A stretch of DNA of 64,000 bases from Limnohabitans sp. WS1. GTDB taxonomy: Bacteria > Pseudomonadota > Gammaproteobacteria > Burkholderiales > Burkholderiaceae_C. Within the stretch, counting starts at the first letter, position 1, and every line of letters begins with the position of its first letter. This document shows, one piece after another, positions 37,293 through 45,297 of this stretch. The notes beneath the pieces are model-generated. The model ran no database searches, was not told the DNA's origin, and saw only the letters and a list, made by a program, of their open reading frames with translations. The stretch spans positions 62,001 through 126,000 of the forward strand of contig NZ_NERU01000012.1 of NCBI RefSeq assembly GCF_003063265.1, written 5' to 3'. A program made the position numbers and the translations under genes.

Positions 37293-38258
37293 ATGTCTGA
37301 AATCGACCGCCTGTACCGCTACAAAACCTTGCTCAGCAGTCGCCGGGCCATGTCGCGAGAAGACATCTTGAACGCGCTGGAAATTTCACCGGCCACCTTC
37401 AAACGCGACCTGGCCAAACTGCGTGACCGGCTCAACTCGCCCATCGTGTTTGACCGCGACCTGGGTGGCTACCGACTTGAAAAAGCCGACAACGCCACCG
37501 AGCTGCCGGGCTTTTGGTTCAGCCAGGACGAGATCCTCGCCCTCATGACCATCCAGAGCATGATCGAGCAGCTTGAACCCGGGCTGCTGGGCCCCAAACT
37601 TCAGCCCCTTCGCAAACGGCTGGACGACATGCTCACCCACCAAGGACTCGACCCACTGCTGTTGACGCAACGGGTACGGGCCGTACACGCTGGCAAGCGA
37701 CACCTGCCGCTTTTGGCTTTTGAGCATGTGGCCAAAGCCACCTTCGAGCGCAAACAAGTGCGCATCCAGCACCACAACCGCATGAGCGGCCAGACCCTCG
37801 AGCGCGACATCTCACCGCAGCAACTCATCCACTACCGCGACAACTGGTATGCAGACGCCTGGTGCCACCTGCGCAAAGAAGTGCGCAGCTTCTCGATCGA
37901 CGCCATCCAACATGCCACCGTGCTGGACAAGGACGCTAAAAACATTGACCTCCAAGCCATGCGACACCAGCTCGACGGGGGCTACGGCATCTTTGGCGGT
38001 AGCCCCAAAGATTGGGCCGAACTGCGCTTCAGCGCTGCCCGTGCAGGCTGGGTGCAACACGAAAGCTGGCACCCGCAACAGCAAGGTCTGCTGCACCCTG
38101 ACGGCAGCTACACCCTGCGCCTGCCCTACGCCGACGAGCGCGAGTTGATGGGCGACATCTTGCGCTTTGGCGCAGAGGTCGAAGTGATGAAACCCATGGT
38201 CTTGCGTCACCAGGTGCAAACCGAAATCGCCCGCATGGCCGCGCTATACGGGCGCTGA
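37293..38258 (+). CDS. WYL-domain transcriptional regulator (YafY-like)
   Basis: A 321-residue regulator. An N-terminal helix-turn-helix (about 1-60: LYRYKTLLSSRRAMSREDILNALEISPATFKRDLAKLRDRL) is followed by a WYL domain (about 135-220), in which the motif reads RDNWYADAWCHLRKEVRSFSIDAI, and a C-terminal WCX-like part. WYL domains bind nucleic acid or nucleotides, and such regulators often control defence or DNA-repair genes. It is convergent with the macro-domain gene (15-base overlap). The next + strand gene is a NERD/helicase, which could be a target. Confidence 0.9.
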   Translation: MSEIDRLYRYKTLLSSRRAMSREDILNALEISPATFKRDLAKLRDRLNSPIVFDRDLGGYRLEKADNATELPGFWFSQDEILALMTIQSMIEQLEPGLLGPKLQPLRKRLDDMLTHQGLDPLLLTQRVRAVHAGKRHLPLLAFEHVAKATFERKQVRIQHHNRMSGQTLERDISPQQLIHYRDNWYADAWCHLRKEVRSFSIDAIQHATVLDKDAKNIDLQAMRHQLDGGYGIFGGSPKDWAELRFSAARAGWVQHESWHPQQQGLLHPDGSYTLRLPYADERELMGDILRFGAEVEVMKPMVLRHQVQTEIARMAALYGR

Positions 38259-38822
38259 TACAGCCGCTGACTCGCCCTGCGAAGAAGTCAATGAAGCGGG
38301 CTGCGACACAACAAGCCCTGCAGCCCGCAGTGCACCCGTGTAAAGGTCGCGCAAAAACTCGCTGGCCACACACAGGCGCAAGCGCTGCAAGTGCGGCGCA
38401 GCATCCTCGGCACACGAGAGCACCTTGGCCATGATCTGAGCCGCCAGGATGGGCGGAAACGCAAACACCCCTGTGCCTATCGCAGGCAGGGCCATGGTGC
38501 GTATGTCGTTTTGGTGAGCGCCTTGAATGGCCGCTTGCAAGGCCTGCTCCAGAATGGCTGGCGCATCGTCGTGGTGGGTGTACGAAGCCGCACGGACATG
38601 GATCACCCAAAGGTTGGGCAAATTAAATCCCGGCGTGACCAAAAAAGCGCCATAGGCCAGCGGTGCAAAAGGCTTGCAATGCTCTTCCAGCTTGGGGCCT
38701 GCGGCGGTGTGAATGGCCCCCGCCACGCCCGAGCCCAAACGCAAATTGGCATTGGCACTGTTGACCACCGCCTCCACATCGGGCTGTTTAACGATATTTC
38801 CCACAACGACTTCGATCTTCAT
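38244..38822 (-). CDS. Macro-domain protein (ADP-ribose binding)
   Basis: A 192-residue protein whose residues about 1-165 form a macro domain. VVVGNIVKQPDVEAVVNSANANLRLGSGVAGAIHTAAG (about 5-43) contains the ADP-ribose loop, and MALPAIGTGVFAFPP (about 109-123) is the second binding loop. Members bind or hydrolyse ADP-ribose, including O-acetyl-ADP-ribose and ADP-ribosylated macromolecules. The Asn residues of NSANA needed in MacroD-type hydrolases are present. The last ~25 residues are a Ser/Ala-rich tail. It is divergent from the helicase gene (64-base spacer) and convergent with the WYL gene. Confidence 0.9.
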   Translation of the reverse strand: MKIEVVVGNIVKQPDVEAVVNSANANLRLGSGVAGAIHTAAGPKLEEHCKPFAPLAYGAFLVTPGFNLPNLWVIHVRAASYTHHDDAPAILEQALQAAIQGAHQNDIRTMALPAIGTGVFAFPPILAAQIMAKVLSCAEDAAPHLQRLRLCVASEFLRDLYTGALRAAGLVVSQPASLTSSQGESAAVSAPV

Positions 38823-38886
38823 GGCTTAACTCCTTTGAACGATCGAATCTTGAACACCCACAGGCTCAAGGCGTGAGCTATCCAAA

Positions 38887-40554
38887 ATGGGCGTGCCAAA
38901 ATTGCCCATGGCCCGAATTCACCCCAGCTTCCCACTGCACGCCCCTGCCCACCTGGGTGGCTACCGAGAACGCGACATTTTGCGCACACTGCAATACGGT
39001 TTGCCTGATGCGTTTGACGTGTTCCACAACCTGTCCTGGTCGGGCATGCAAGGCCATCAGCAAAGCTTTGGCGAATACGACTTCGTCATCGTCTCGCCCG
39101 GCGGGCAACTGCTCATTGTCGAAGTCAAAGCTGGCGACGTGAACGACAGCGAAAACGGTCTGACCAAACACTACACACGCCAAGGCCCCAAAGACATCGG
39201 CCACCAAATGCGGCGCATGCATTCAAGTTTTCTGCAGCGCATGGACAACGGCGATCTGCCACAAGTCCATGTGGGTGCACTGCTGGTGCTGCCCGACTTT
39301 CGCATGCAAGGCCCCATCGTCGGCTACCCGCCTGAGCGCATTGTCGATGCCACTCAGATCGACCAGCTCTGCCACACCATCCGCCAAAGCTTTACGCCCC
39401 ACACACTGCCCGCCGACCAACGTCAACGCGTGCTGGACTTTCTGGCCAACCGCTTTGACGTAACGCCCGACGTGGCCACACACATTGGGCAATTGCAACA
39501 CGCCACCACCCAACTGGCCAACGGCCTGGCCAGCTGGGTACCGCGCATCACACACGCCGACCAGCTCTACCAAATCGAAGCCACCGCAGGCTCAGGCAAA
39601 ACACAGCTGGCCCTGGCCCTGCTGCGCCAAGCCGTGGCCCAAGGCCACAAAGCCCGCTATGTGTGCTTTAACCGCCCACTGGCGGACCACCTGGCCCGCC
39701 TGGCCCCGGCCAGCTGCGAAGTCACCACCTTCCACCAACTGTGCCGCGACCACGCCGAACGCCAAGGCCACACCCTGGACTTTGCAGACCCCCAAGTGTT
39801 TGCCCGCATGACGCAGCAATACCTGCAAGACGCCGCCACCCTGCCCGCCCGCCTGGGCCTGCTGATCCTGGACGAATCACAAGACCTGGACCTGGCCTGG
39901 GTCGACGCCCTGTCGCAAGCCCTGCTGCCCGAAGGCCAGCTGTATGTGATGGGCGACAGCCAGCAACAGCTGTACGAGCGCGAAGCCTTTGCGCTCGGCA
40001 GTGCCGTGCAAGTGCGCTGCATGGACAACTTCAGAAGCCCCCAACGCGTGGTGCAGATGATCAACCGCCTGCAACTCACCCCCGAGCCCGTGCTGGCCCG
40101 CAGCGCCCACACCGGAGAGCTGCCGCACTTCCATGTATGGGAGTCTGGCCTGAGCAGCGCACAAGGCCAACTGAACCAATGCCTGAAGCAGCTGTGGCAA
40201 AGCGGCTACACACCAGAACAAGTGGCCGTCATCAGTTACCGGGGTGTCCAGCAATCTGAAGCCCTGCGCCAAGACCGCTTGGGCGGGCACGCCACACGGC
40301 GCTTTACGGGCCAATACGACAACGCAGGCAACCCGCTGTGGCGCGATGGCCCGCTGCTGGTTGAAAGCCTGTACCGCTTCAAAGGCCAAAGCGCCCCCGC
40401 CGTGGTGCTGTGCGAAGTCGACTTTGAAACCCTGACCGAGCGCGACCAACACAAACTCTTTGTCGGCCTCACCCGGTCACAAATGCGTGTGGATGTGGTG
40501 CTGAGCGAACGGGCGGCGAGGGCGCTGGCCGAGTGCTTGTCGAATACACCTTGA
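38887..40554 (+). CDS. NERD nuclease domain plus UvrD-like helicase
   Basis: A 555-residue protein. The N-terminal part (about 18-130) is a NERD domain with EYDFVIVSPGGQLLIVEVKAG, containing the D...ExK nuclease triad. Residues about 230-550 form a superfamily-1 helicase core: ATAGSGKTQLALALL (Walker A), LLILDESQDLDLAWV (Walker B), VMGDSQQQLY (motif III-like), MDNFRSPQRVV (motif IV), SLYRFKGQSAPAVVL (motif V-like) and LFVGLTRSQMRVDVVLS (motif VI). It is much shorter than UvrD, lacking most of domains 1B and 2B. NERD-helicase proteins occur in repair and phage-defence loci. A start at the second ATG (38908) is possible. Confidence 0.88.
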   Translation: MGVPKLPMARIHPSFPLHAPAHLGGYRERDILRTLQYGLPDAFDVFHNLSWSGMQGHQQSFGEYDFVIVSPGGQLLIVEVKAGDVNDSENGLTKHYTRQGPKDIGHQMRRMHSSFLQRMDNGDLPQVHVGALLVLPDFRMQGPIVGYPPERIVDATQIDQLCHTIRQSFTPHTLPADQRQRVLDFLANRFDVTPDVATHIGQLQHATTQLANGLASWVPRITHADQLYQIEATAGSGKTQLALALLRQAVAQGHKARYVCFNRPLADHLARLAPASCEVTTFHQLCRDHAERQGHTLDFADPQVFARMTQQYLQDAATLPARLGLLILDESQDLDLAWVDALSQALLPEGQLYVMGDSQQQLYEREAFALGSAVQVRCMDNFRSPQRVVQMINRLQLTPEPVLARSAHTGELPHFHVWESGLSSAQGQLNQCLKQLWQSGYTPEQVAVISYRGVQQSEALRQDRLGGHATRRFTGQYDNAGNPLWRDGPLLVESLYRFKGQSAPAVVLCEVDFETLTERDQHKLFVGLTRSQMRVDVVLSERAARALAECLSNTP

Positions 40555-40697
40555 CGCCTGACTTTTACAGCAGTTCAGAACTCAATCACAAAGGACGGTT
40601 TCGGTCTGCCCCAGACAACCCATGATGGGCGCTGGGCTGAATTGATCGGTATGAGATCCTCACCGTCGTGGCGACAGGTGGTGGGTTGTGGGGCGTC

Positions 40698-40716
40698 ATC
40701 GCGACGAGGGCATCGC
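40698..40716 (-). repeat. REP-like short palindrome
   Basis: On the minus strand GCGATG-CCCT-CGTCGC can fold as a 6-bp stem with one wobble, preceded by GTAGCA, a pattern reminiscent of the small REP units of Pseudomonas. A partial copy (ATCGCGACGAGGACAT, one change) lies at 13323-13338. The surrounding 40555-40770 spacer shows no gene; a weak longer pairing (GGTTGTGGGGC with GCCCCAACC) encloses the unit. Confidence 0.4.
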
Positions 40717-40770
40717 TGCTACAAAAAAATCTACAGCCCCAACCAAGCTTGGCTTAAACGTGGCAAGCCT

Positions 40771-41019
40771 TCAGGCGCGACCCGTCATTTGTGCACCTGA
40801 GCCGAGCGACAGCATTTCAAGCCGGTTCAAAGCGCCCAAGGCCTGAACGGCTTTGCGGGTTGCGCTGGGCACATTGCCACCGCTGGCCCGCAAATAATGG
40901 AGCGCCATGGCCAGCGCGTTTTCTGCCTCTTGGTGCATCGCCAACGTGAAATGGTCTTGTGGCAAAGCGCCCGCTGTTGAGCCAATGGCTTGCGGCGTGA
41001 AGTGTGCTGCTGTTGTCAT
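40771..41019 (-). CDS. Hypothetical small protein
   Basis: An 82-residue protein without a recognised family. It is soluble and Ala-rich, with probable helices at FTLAMHQEAENALAMALHYLRA and ATRKAVQALGALNRLEML. No signal peptide, membrane segment or cysteine is seen. The ATG at 41019 has GGAG about 9 bases upstream; a 12-codon longer version starting at 41055 has no ribosome site. The next 150 bases upstream are AT-rich and may hold its promoter. It stands alone between the helicase and NYN genes. Confidence 0.6.
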   Translation of the reverse strand: MTTAAHFTPQAIGSTAGALPQDHFTLAMHQEAENALAMALHYLRASGGNVPSATRKAVQALGALNRLEMLSLGSGAQMTGRA

Positions 41020-41173
41020 GACTTGCTGCTCCAGTTGGAAGATGTTTGATCGCATGGTCAGAATTTAGCAGCCTCAAAGTTATTTTTGTTACTTTAATGA
41101 CTATTAATTGCAACAAATTGATAACAAGAAAAACCTTCCTGCAAGCACTGGCTCAACGGGGCGCGTGACGGTC

Positions 41174-42067
41174 TCAATCCTCGATGTCGGGGGGCAAACC
41201 GTCGCCCACCAGGGCGGGAGCAGCCGGCTCAGACACCACGGCACGCAAGGTTTCGCGCAACATTTTCTTTTCAGGCAGGCTCAAGGCCCGTGCCAAACGG
41301 TGACGCATGCGCAGCAGCAATTGACGGTCCACCTCTTGCGGAATGCCTCGGCTGATCATCAAGGCTTCTTTCAAGTCTTCGCGCAAGTCCTCGGGTTCGT
41401 CGGCCCACCATGCGGTGATGACTTCGTGCATGGATTTGCGCAGTTCTTCCACGTCTTCAACGGCCAGTCCCATGCCGGTGGGCATCTTGCCTTGCAGCAT
41501 CTCGGCCAGGGCCTGTGAGTTGACCACCACGCGGCGGTCGGCCTGGGCCAAGAGCCTGGCCCAACCTGGATCGGTGCGCACCATTTGCGGCATGTTGCGG
41601 GCCGACTCGTCGGCCAGCAAATGCACGCTCACGCCGCTGAGCTGGGCTTCATCAATGGTGGCCAAAAACCGTTCATCGTCGCTGGCCACCAGCACATGGT
41701 CGCAGGCATGGTGCTCGGCCAGTTGCTTGAGGTCATGGCCCAAAGAGCGAAGCAAAGAAGCGCCGCCGTCGGCGTCGTGGGCTTGCACCAGCCGAACGAT
41801 CTGATCATCAATCACCAGCCCATCCGAGCGGTCGCTGTACCAATAAATGCGTTTCAAATCAACGTCCAAGGCCGACTGCGAAAGCGCCTGCGACAACAAA
41901 CCGAGCAGCCCCTGGCGGTTGACCGTCTCGCCTGTAGCACCCATGGCACCTTGCTGCGCCATCCAAATCAAAAAGCGCCCGTCAATCAGGGCCATGCAAG
42001 TACCGCTGCGGTGTTCGCCAAAGCGGCGTTCAGGACGGGCGTCGTGGGAAAAATAATCGCGTTTCAT
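41174..42067 (-). CDS. NYN-domain protein (PIN-like putative ribonuclease)
   Basis: A 297-residue protein. Residues about 22-170 form a NYN (PIN-like) domain with CMALIDGRFLIWMAQ (first acidic residue), VDLKRIYWYSDRSDG, and CDHVLVASDDERFLATIDEAQLSGVSVHLL, with the SDDxRF acidic pair. The C-terminal ~110 residues are helical and charged. By family it is probably an RNA-processing or RNA-degrading nuclease with a metal-binding acidic site; target unknown. It is monocistronic, with a start at 42067. Confidence 0.86.
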   Translation of the reverse strand: MKRDYFSHDARPERRFGEHRSGTCMALIDGRFLIWMAQQGAMGATGETVNRQGLLGLLSQALSQSALDVDLKRIYWYSDRSDGLVIDDQIVRLVQAHDADGGASLLRSLGHDLKQLAEHHACDHVLVASDDERFLATIDEAQLSGVSVHLLADESARNMPQMVRTDPGWARLLAQADRRVVVNSQALAEMLQGKMPTGMGLAVEDVEELRKSMHEVITAWWADEPEDLREDLKEALMISRGIPQEVDRQLLLRMRHRLARALSLPEKKMLRETLRAVVSEPAAPALVGDGLPPDIED

Positions 42068-42243
42068 GGATTGACCTATTTGAATATGAAAAATAAAGCC
42101 GCTAAAGAATGCGGCTGTTACATTCTAAAGCCTGACCTCTGTCTCGATGAACCCAAGGCCATGTTGGGTGACATGCCTCACATCGGTGTTGAGATGGGCC
42201 ATCAAGGTCTTGCAAGCTGCAAGGTCGGTTATAAATCACCCCT

Positions 42244-42969
42244 GTGCCTAAACCTTTGAACTTTGACCCCCGCACCGTCCCTTTTTGGCGAGTGGACCAC
42301 GACATGCCTGCGGTATCGCCTGAGCTGTTGCACCCCGATGCCTTGAGGGCCCGGTTTCAGCAAAACCTGGCTTGGCAGCCTGAAGTGGAGCGCGAACCGT
42401 CCTTTTCTGACCGAACACCGGCCAAAGCGGCGGTGCTTGTGCCGATTGTGATGCGGGGTGCACACGCCACAGAGCCCACCCTTTTGTTGACGCGCCGTGC
42501 GGCCCACATGTCCACACACTCGGGGCAAATTGCCTTTCCGGGTGGCAAAGTGGACCCGGAGGATGCCGACATGCAAGCCACCGCGCTGCGCGAAGCCCAA
42601 GAAGAGGTCGGACTGCACCCGCGCCATGTGCAGGTCTTGGGTGAATTGCCTCTGTATGTCACCGGGACCGCGTTTTGGGTGACGCCTGTGGTGGCCTTGG
42701 TCACACCGGATTTTGACCTGACGCCCAACCGGGATGAGGTGGACGATGTGTTTGAGGTGCCTTTGTCTTTTTTGATGAACCCAGCGCACCACAGACGCCA
42801 CAACGTGGACTGGCAAGGCAGCCAAAGAACGTGGTTTTCCATGCCTTACCTTGAGCACCAACATTTACCGTCGGGGGAAGTGCAGACTCACGAGCGGTAC
42901 ATTTGGGGCGCAACAGCGGCCATGCTGCGCAATTTCTACCGTTTTTTGGCCGCCAACCCGAACCCCTGA
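42244..42969 (+). CDS. Nudix hydrolase, CoA pyrophosphatase-like (NudL)
   Basis: A 241-residue Nudix enzyme. The Nudix box GGKVDPEDADMQATALREAQEEVGL near residues 100-124 fits GX5EX7REUXEEXGU. The preceding RRAAHMSTHSGQIAFPGGK matches the extra signature of CoA pyrophosphatases, which hydrolyse CoA and derivatives. The start given is GTG at 42244; an ATG at 42304 would still keep the catalytic domain. It ends 7 bases before the CobD-like gene on the same strand, so they are probably co-transcribed. Confidence 0.88.
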   Translation: MPKPLNFDPRTVPFWRVDHDMPAVSPELLHPDALRARFQQNLAWQPEVEREPSFSDRTPAKAAVLVPIVMRGAHATEPTLLLTRRAAHMSTHSGQIAFPGGKVDPEDADMQATALREAQEEVGLHPRHVQVLGELPLYVTGTAFWVTPVVALVTPDFDLTPNRDEVDDVFEVPLSFLMNPAHHRRHNVDWQGSQRTWFSMPYLEHQHLPSGEVQTHERYIWGATAAMLRNFYRFLAANPNP

Positions 42970-42976
42970 GGAAACC

Positions 42977-43936
42977 ATGAGTTTTTTTGCCATTTTGCTG
43001 GCCTTGGTGCTCGAACAAGCGCGACCCTTGAAGACCCACAACCTGGTCTTCACCACCATTGGGCGATGGGCCGCCTGGGTTGCCCGCACCTTTGACGCGG
43101 GCACACGTCAACAAGCCTGGATCACATGGGGCATCGCGGTCATTGGCCCTGCATTGTTGAGCATGCTGGTTCACTGGGGATTGGAATTTGGCTTGGGGTG
43201 GTTCATGGCCGTCCTCTGGAACGTGGCTTTGCTTTATCTGACCTTGGGCTTTCGCCAATTCAGCCACCATTTCACGGGCATTCGGGAAGCCCTGGAAAAC
43301 AGCAAAGAAAACAAGGCGCGTGAACTGCTGGCCGAATGGCAGCAGGTGCAGGTGGGGCAAATTCCGCGCAGCGAAATTGTGCGACACGTCATCGAATACT
43401 CCATGGTGGCCGCGCATCGGCATGTGTTCGGCGTGTTCTTTTGGTATGCCGTGTTGTCCATCATTGGCCTGGGGCCTGTCGGTGCGGTGGTTTACCGTTT
43501 GACCGAATTTGTGCAGCGCAAATGGCCCATGTCGGCCAACCCCAACACCGTGTCCAGTGAAGTTCTGTGTGCTGTGGCCGCCCGCGCATGGGTGGCCATG
43601 GATTGGTTGCCGTCGCGCATGACCGCGCTGGGCTTTGCGATTGTGGGCAGTTTTGAAGAGGCCATGGATGGCTGGCGAAACCACGCGCAAAATTTTCCCG
43701 AAGACAACGATGGTGTGATTTTGGCGGCCACGGCGGGGGCCATCAACATCCGACTCGGGGGCGCATCCCTTCAATCCAGCGATGACGACAGCGCTGTCTC
43801 CTCGGACAGCAGCAGCACGCCCGGTCGCTCGCCCGAGATTGCTCACTTTGCCCAAGTGGTCGGTTTGGTTTGGCGCACAGTGATCATGTGGTTGGTGCTG
43901 GTGGCCTTGCTCACCATGGCCAATTTGGTCGGTTAG
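42977..43936 (+). CDS. CobD/CbiB family membrane protein
   Basis: A 319-residue inner-membrane protein with about four to five helices (around 1-20, 48-95, 155-180 and 300-319), of the CobD/CbiB/AmpE family. The start at 42977 follows GAGGAAACC. True CbiB makes adenosylcobinamide phosphate, but no other cobalamin gene is near. Beta-proteobacterial genomes often keep this protein beside a CoA pyrophosphatase, so a different or unknown role is possible. A Ser/Asp-rich segment near residues 263-282 is probably a flexible loop. Confidence 0.8.
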   Translation: MSFFAILLALVLEQARPLKTHNLVFTTIGRWAAWVARTFDAGTRQQAWITWGIAVIGPALLSMLVHWGLEFGLGWFMAVLWNVALLYLTLGFRQFSHHFTGIREALENSKENKARELLAEWQQVQVGQIPRSEIVRHVIEYSMVAAHRHVFGVFFWYAVLSIIGLGPVGAVVYRLTEFVQRKWPMSANPNTVSSEVLCAVAARAWVAMDWLPSRMTALGFAIVGSFEEAMDGWRNHAQNFPEDNDGVILAATAGAINIRLGGASLQSSDDDSAVSSDSSSTPGRSPEIAHFAQVVGLVWRTVIMWLVLVALLTMANLVG

Positions 43937-43986
43937 TCACCCGTGTACGGCCTGGCTTCGGGCAGAACGCCCAGAGCCTGAACCGT

Positions 43987-44979
43987 TCACCAGCGCTGCT
44001 GGCCCAATTCCTCAAACAGCTGCGCGTAAATGCGGTGACGGCGCACGCTGATGGTGCCGGGGTGCTGCTCGGTTTCAACCTGCGCCAACACGGCGCAACC
44101 GGGCTCGTGCAAATGCGTGCAGTTGTAGAACTTGCAGCCGCCCAAGTGCTTTCGCAAATCGGGCATGCAGTCGGCCAGGCGGGTGGGCTCGATGTGGTGC
44201 AGGCCAAACTCCTGAAAACCGGGTGAATCGATCAAGGCGGTGCGTGCAGCGCCCGTTTCAGCACCCTCTTGAGCAAGCCCGTCCAGCGCGGGCACCCAGT
44301 ACCAACGCGTGCTGGTGGTGGTGTGCTTGCCCGAGTTGAGGGCCAGAGAAATTTCACCCGTCTCGACCAGCGCACCGGGTACCAAACGGTTGATCAGCGT
44401 GCTTTTGCCACTGCCCGACGGGCCCAGCACCAAGGTGGTCAGGCCTTGCAAATGCTTGCACAAGGCGGCCACGCCATCGTCGGCCACCGGGCTGCGCGGG
44501 CTCAGGCTGATGGGCATGACGCTGTAGCCCATGGCGCGGTAAGGGGCCAGACGCTCCCAAGCTTGGGCAAAGGGCTGGGCCAGGTCGCTTTTGTTGAGCG
44601 CGATGATGGGCGTGATGCGCTCGGCCTCGGCGGCTACCAAGGCGCGCGAGAGTTGGCTTTCTGAATACTCGGGGTCGGCCGCGATCAGGATCAGCACGCG
44701 GTCCAGGTTGGCCGCAAAAGATTTAGTGCGGATTTCGTCTTGCCGGTAGAACAGGTTGCGGCGCTCTTGCAGTTTTTCGATGCTGCCCTCGTCGCCTGTG
44801 ATTTGCCACAGCACCTGGTCACCCACCACCACCTGGTTTTTCTTGCCCCGGGGGTGGCAAATCAGGCGTCGGCCTTCGGGGGTTTCGACCAGGCAGTGGC
44901 GGCCATAAGTGGCGACCACCAAACCCGGCTCCAGATCGAGGGCCTGGGGCAAGGCCGGGCGTGTTTTGGGTTTGTTCAT
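43987..44979 (-). CDS. rsgA: Ribosome small-subunit GTPase RsgA
   Basis: A 330-residue circularly permuted GTPase that helps mature the 30S subunit. An N-terminal OB-fold (about 20-95) is followed by the permuted G motifs: ALNKSDL (G4, about 132-138), GPSGSGKSTLINRL (G1, about 199-212) and IDSPGFQEFGL (G3). It ends with the zinc-binding region CKFYNCTHLHEPGCAV. The C-terminus and start agree with family length. It lies next to phhB on the same strand with a single-base gap, so the genes form one operon with the M48 protease. Confidence 0.95.
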   Translation of the reverse strand: MNKPKTRPALPQALDLEPGLVVATYGRHCLVETPEGRRLICHPRGKKNQVVVGDQVLWQITGDEGSIEKLQERRNLFYRQDEIRTKSFAANLDRVLILIAADPEYSESQLSRALVAAEAERITPIIALNKSDLAQPFAQAWERLAPYRAMGYSVMPISLSPRSPVADDGVAALCKHLQGLTTLVLGPSGSGKSTLINRLVPGALVETGEISLALNSGKHTTTSTRWYWVPALDGLAQEGAETGAARTALIDSPGFQEFGLHHIEPTRLADCMPDLRKHLGGCKFYNCTHLHEPGCAVLAQVETEQHPGTISVRRHRIYAQLFEELGQQRW

Positions 44980-45297
44980 TCAGGCTTTTGCCGCTAACAA
45001 GGCGTCGGTCTGGGTGGCCGCCTCAAAATCAAGTCGGCTCAGGCCGCGCACATCGTGCGTGTTCCAGCGAACCACACATCGTTTGTAAGTCAAGACCAGC
45101 TCGGGGTGATGGTTGAGCTTTTCAGACAACCAACCCACGCTGTTGACGAAGAGCAAAGCATGTGTGTGGCTGTCAAATTCAAAGGTCTTTTCAATAGCAA
45201 CGTTCTCACCATCGCCCGACAAACGCCAGCCCGGAATCTGGCCCAGCGCCATGATCACTTCGGTGGGTTTGAGGGCCCTGACTTCTGGGGTGCTCAT
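44980..45297 (-). CDS. phhB: Pterin-4a-carbinolamine dehydratase
   Basis: A 105-residue protein of the PCD/DCoH family that dehydrates 4a-hydroxytetrahydrobiopterin. GWRLSGDGENVAIEKTFEFDSHTHALLFVNSVGWLSEKLNHHPELVLTYKRCVVRWNTHDVRGLSRLD contains, in order, the conserved FxF, the HHPE and the TH-D-V elements of the active site. The start at 45297 overlaps the protease stop by 4 bases (ATGA). No phenylalanine hydroxylase gene is in the window, so a role in tetrahydropterin recycling is inferred from the family only. Confidence 0.93.
   Translation of the reverse strand: MSTPEVRALKPTEVIMALGQIPGWRLSGDGENVAIEKTFEFDSHTHALLFVNSVGWLSEKLNHHPELVLTYKRCVVRWNTHDVRGLSRLDFEAATQTDALLAAKA

Noticed and set aside
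36361..41100. Genomic-island attachment site at tRNA-Thr
   Set aside because: No direct repeat of the tRNA 3' end was found downstream and no integrase frame is present, so an island with att ends is not claimed.
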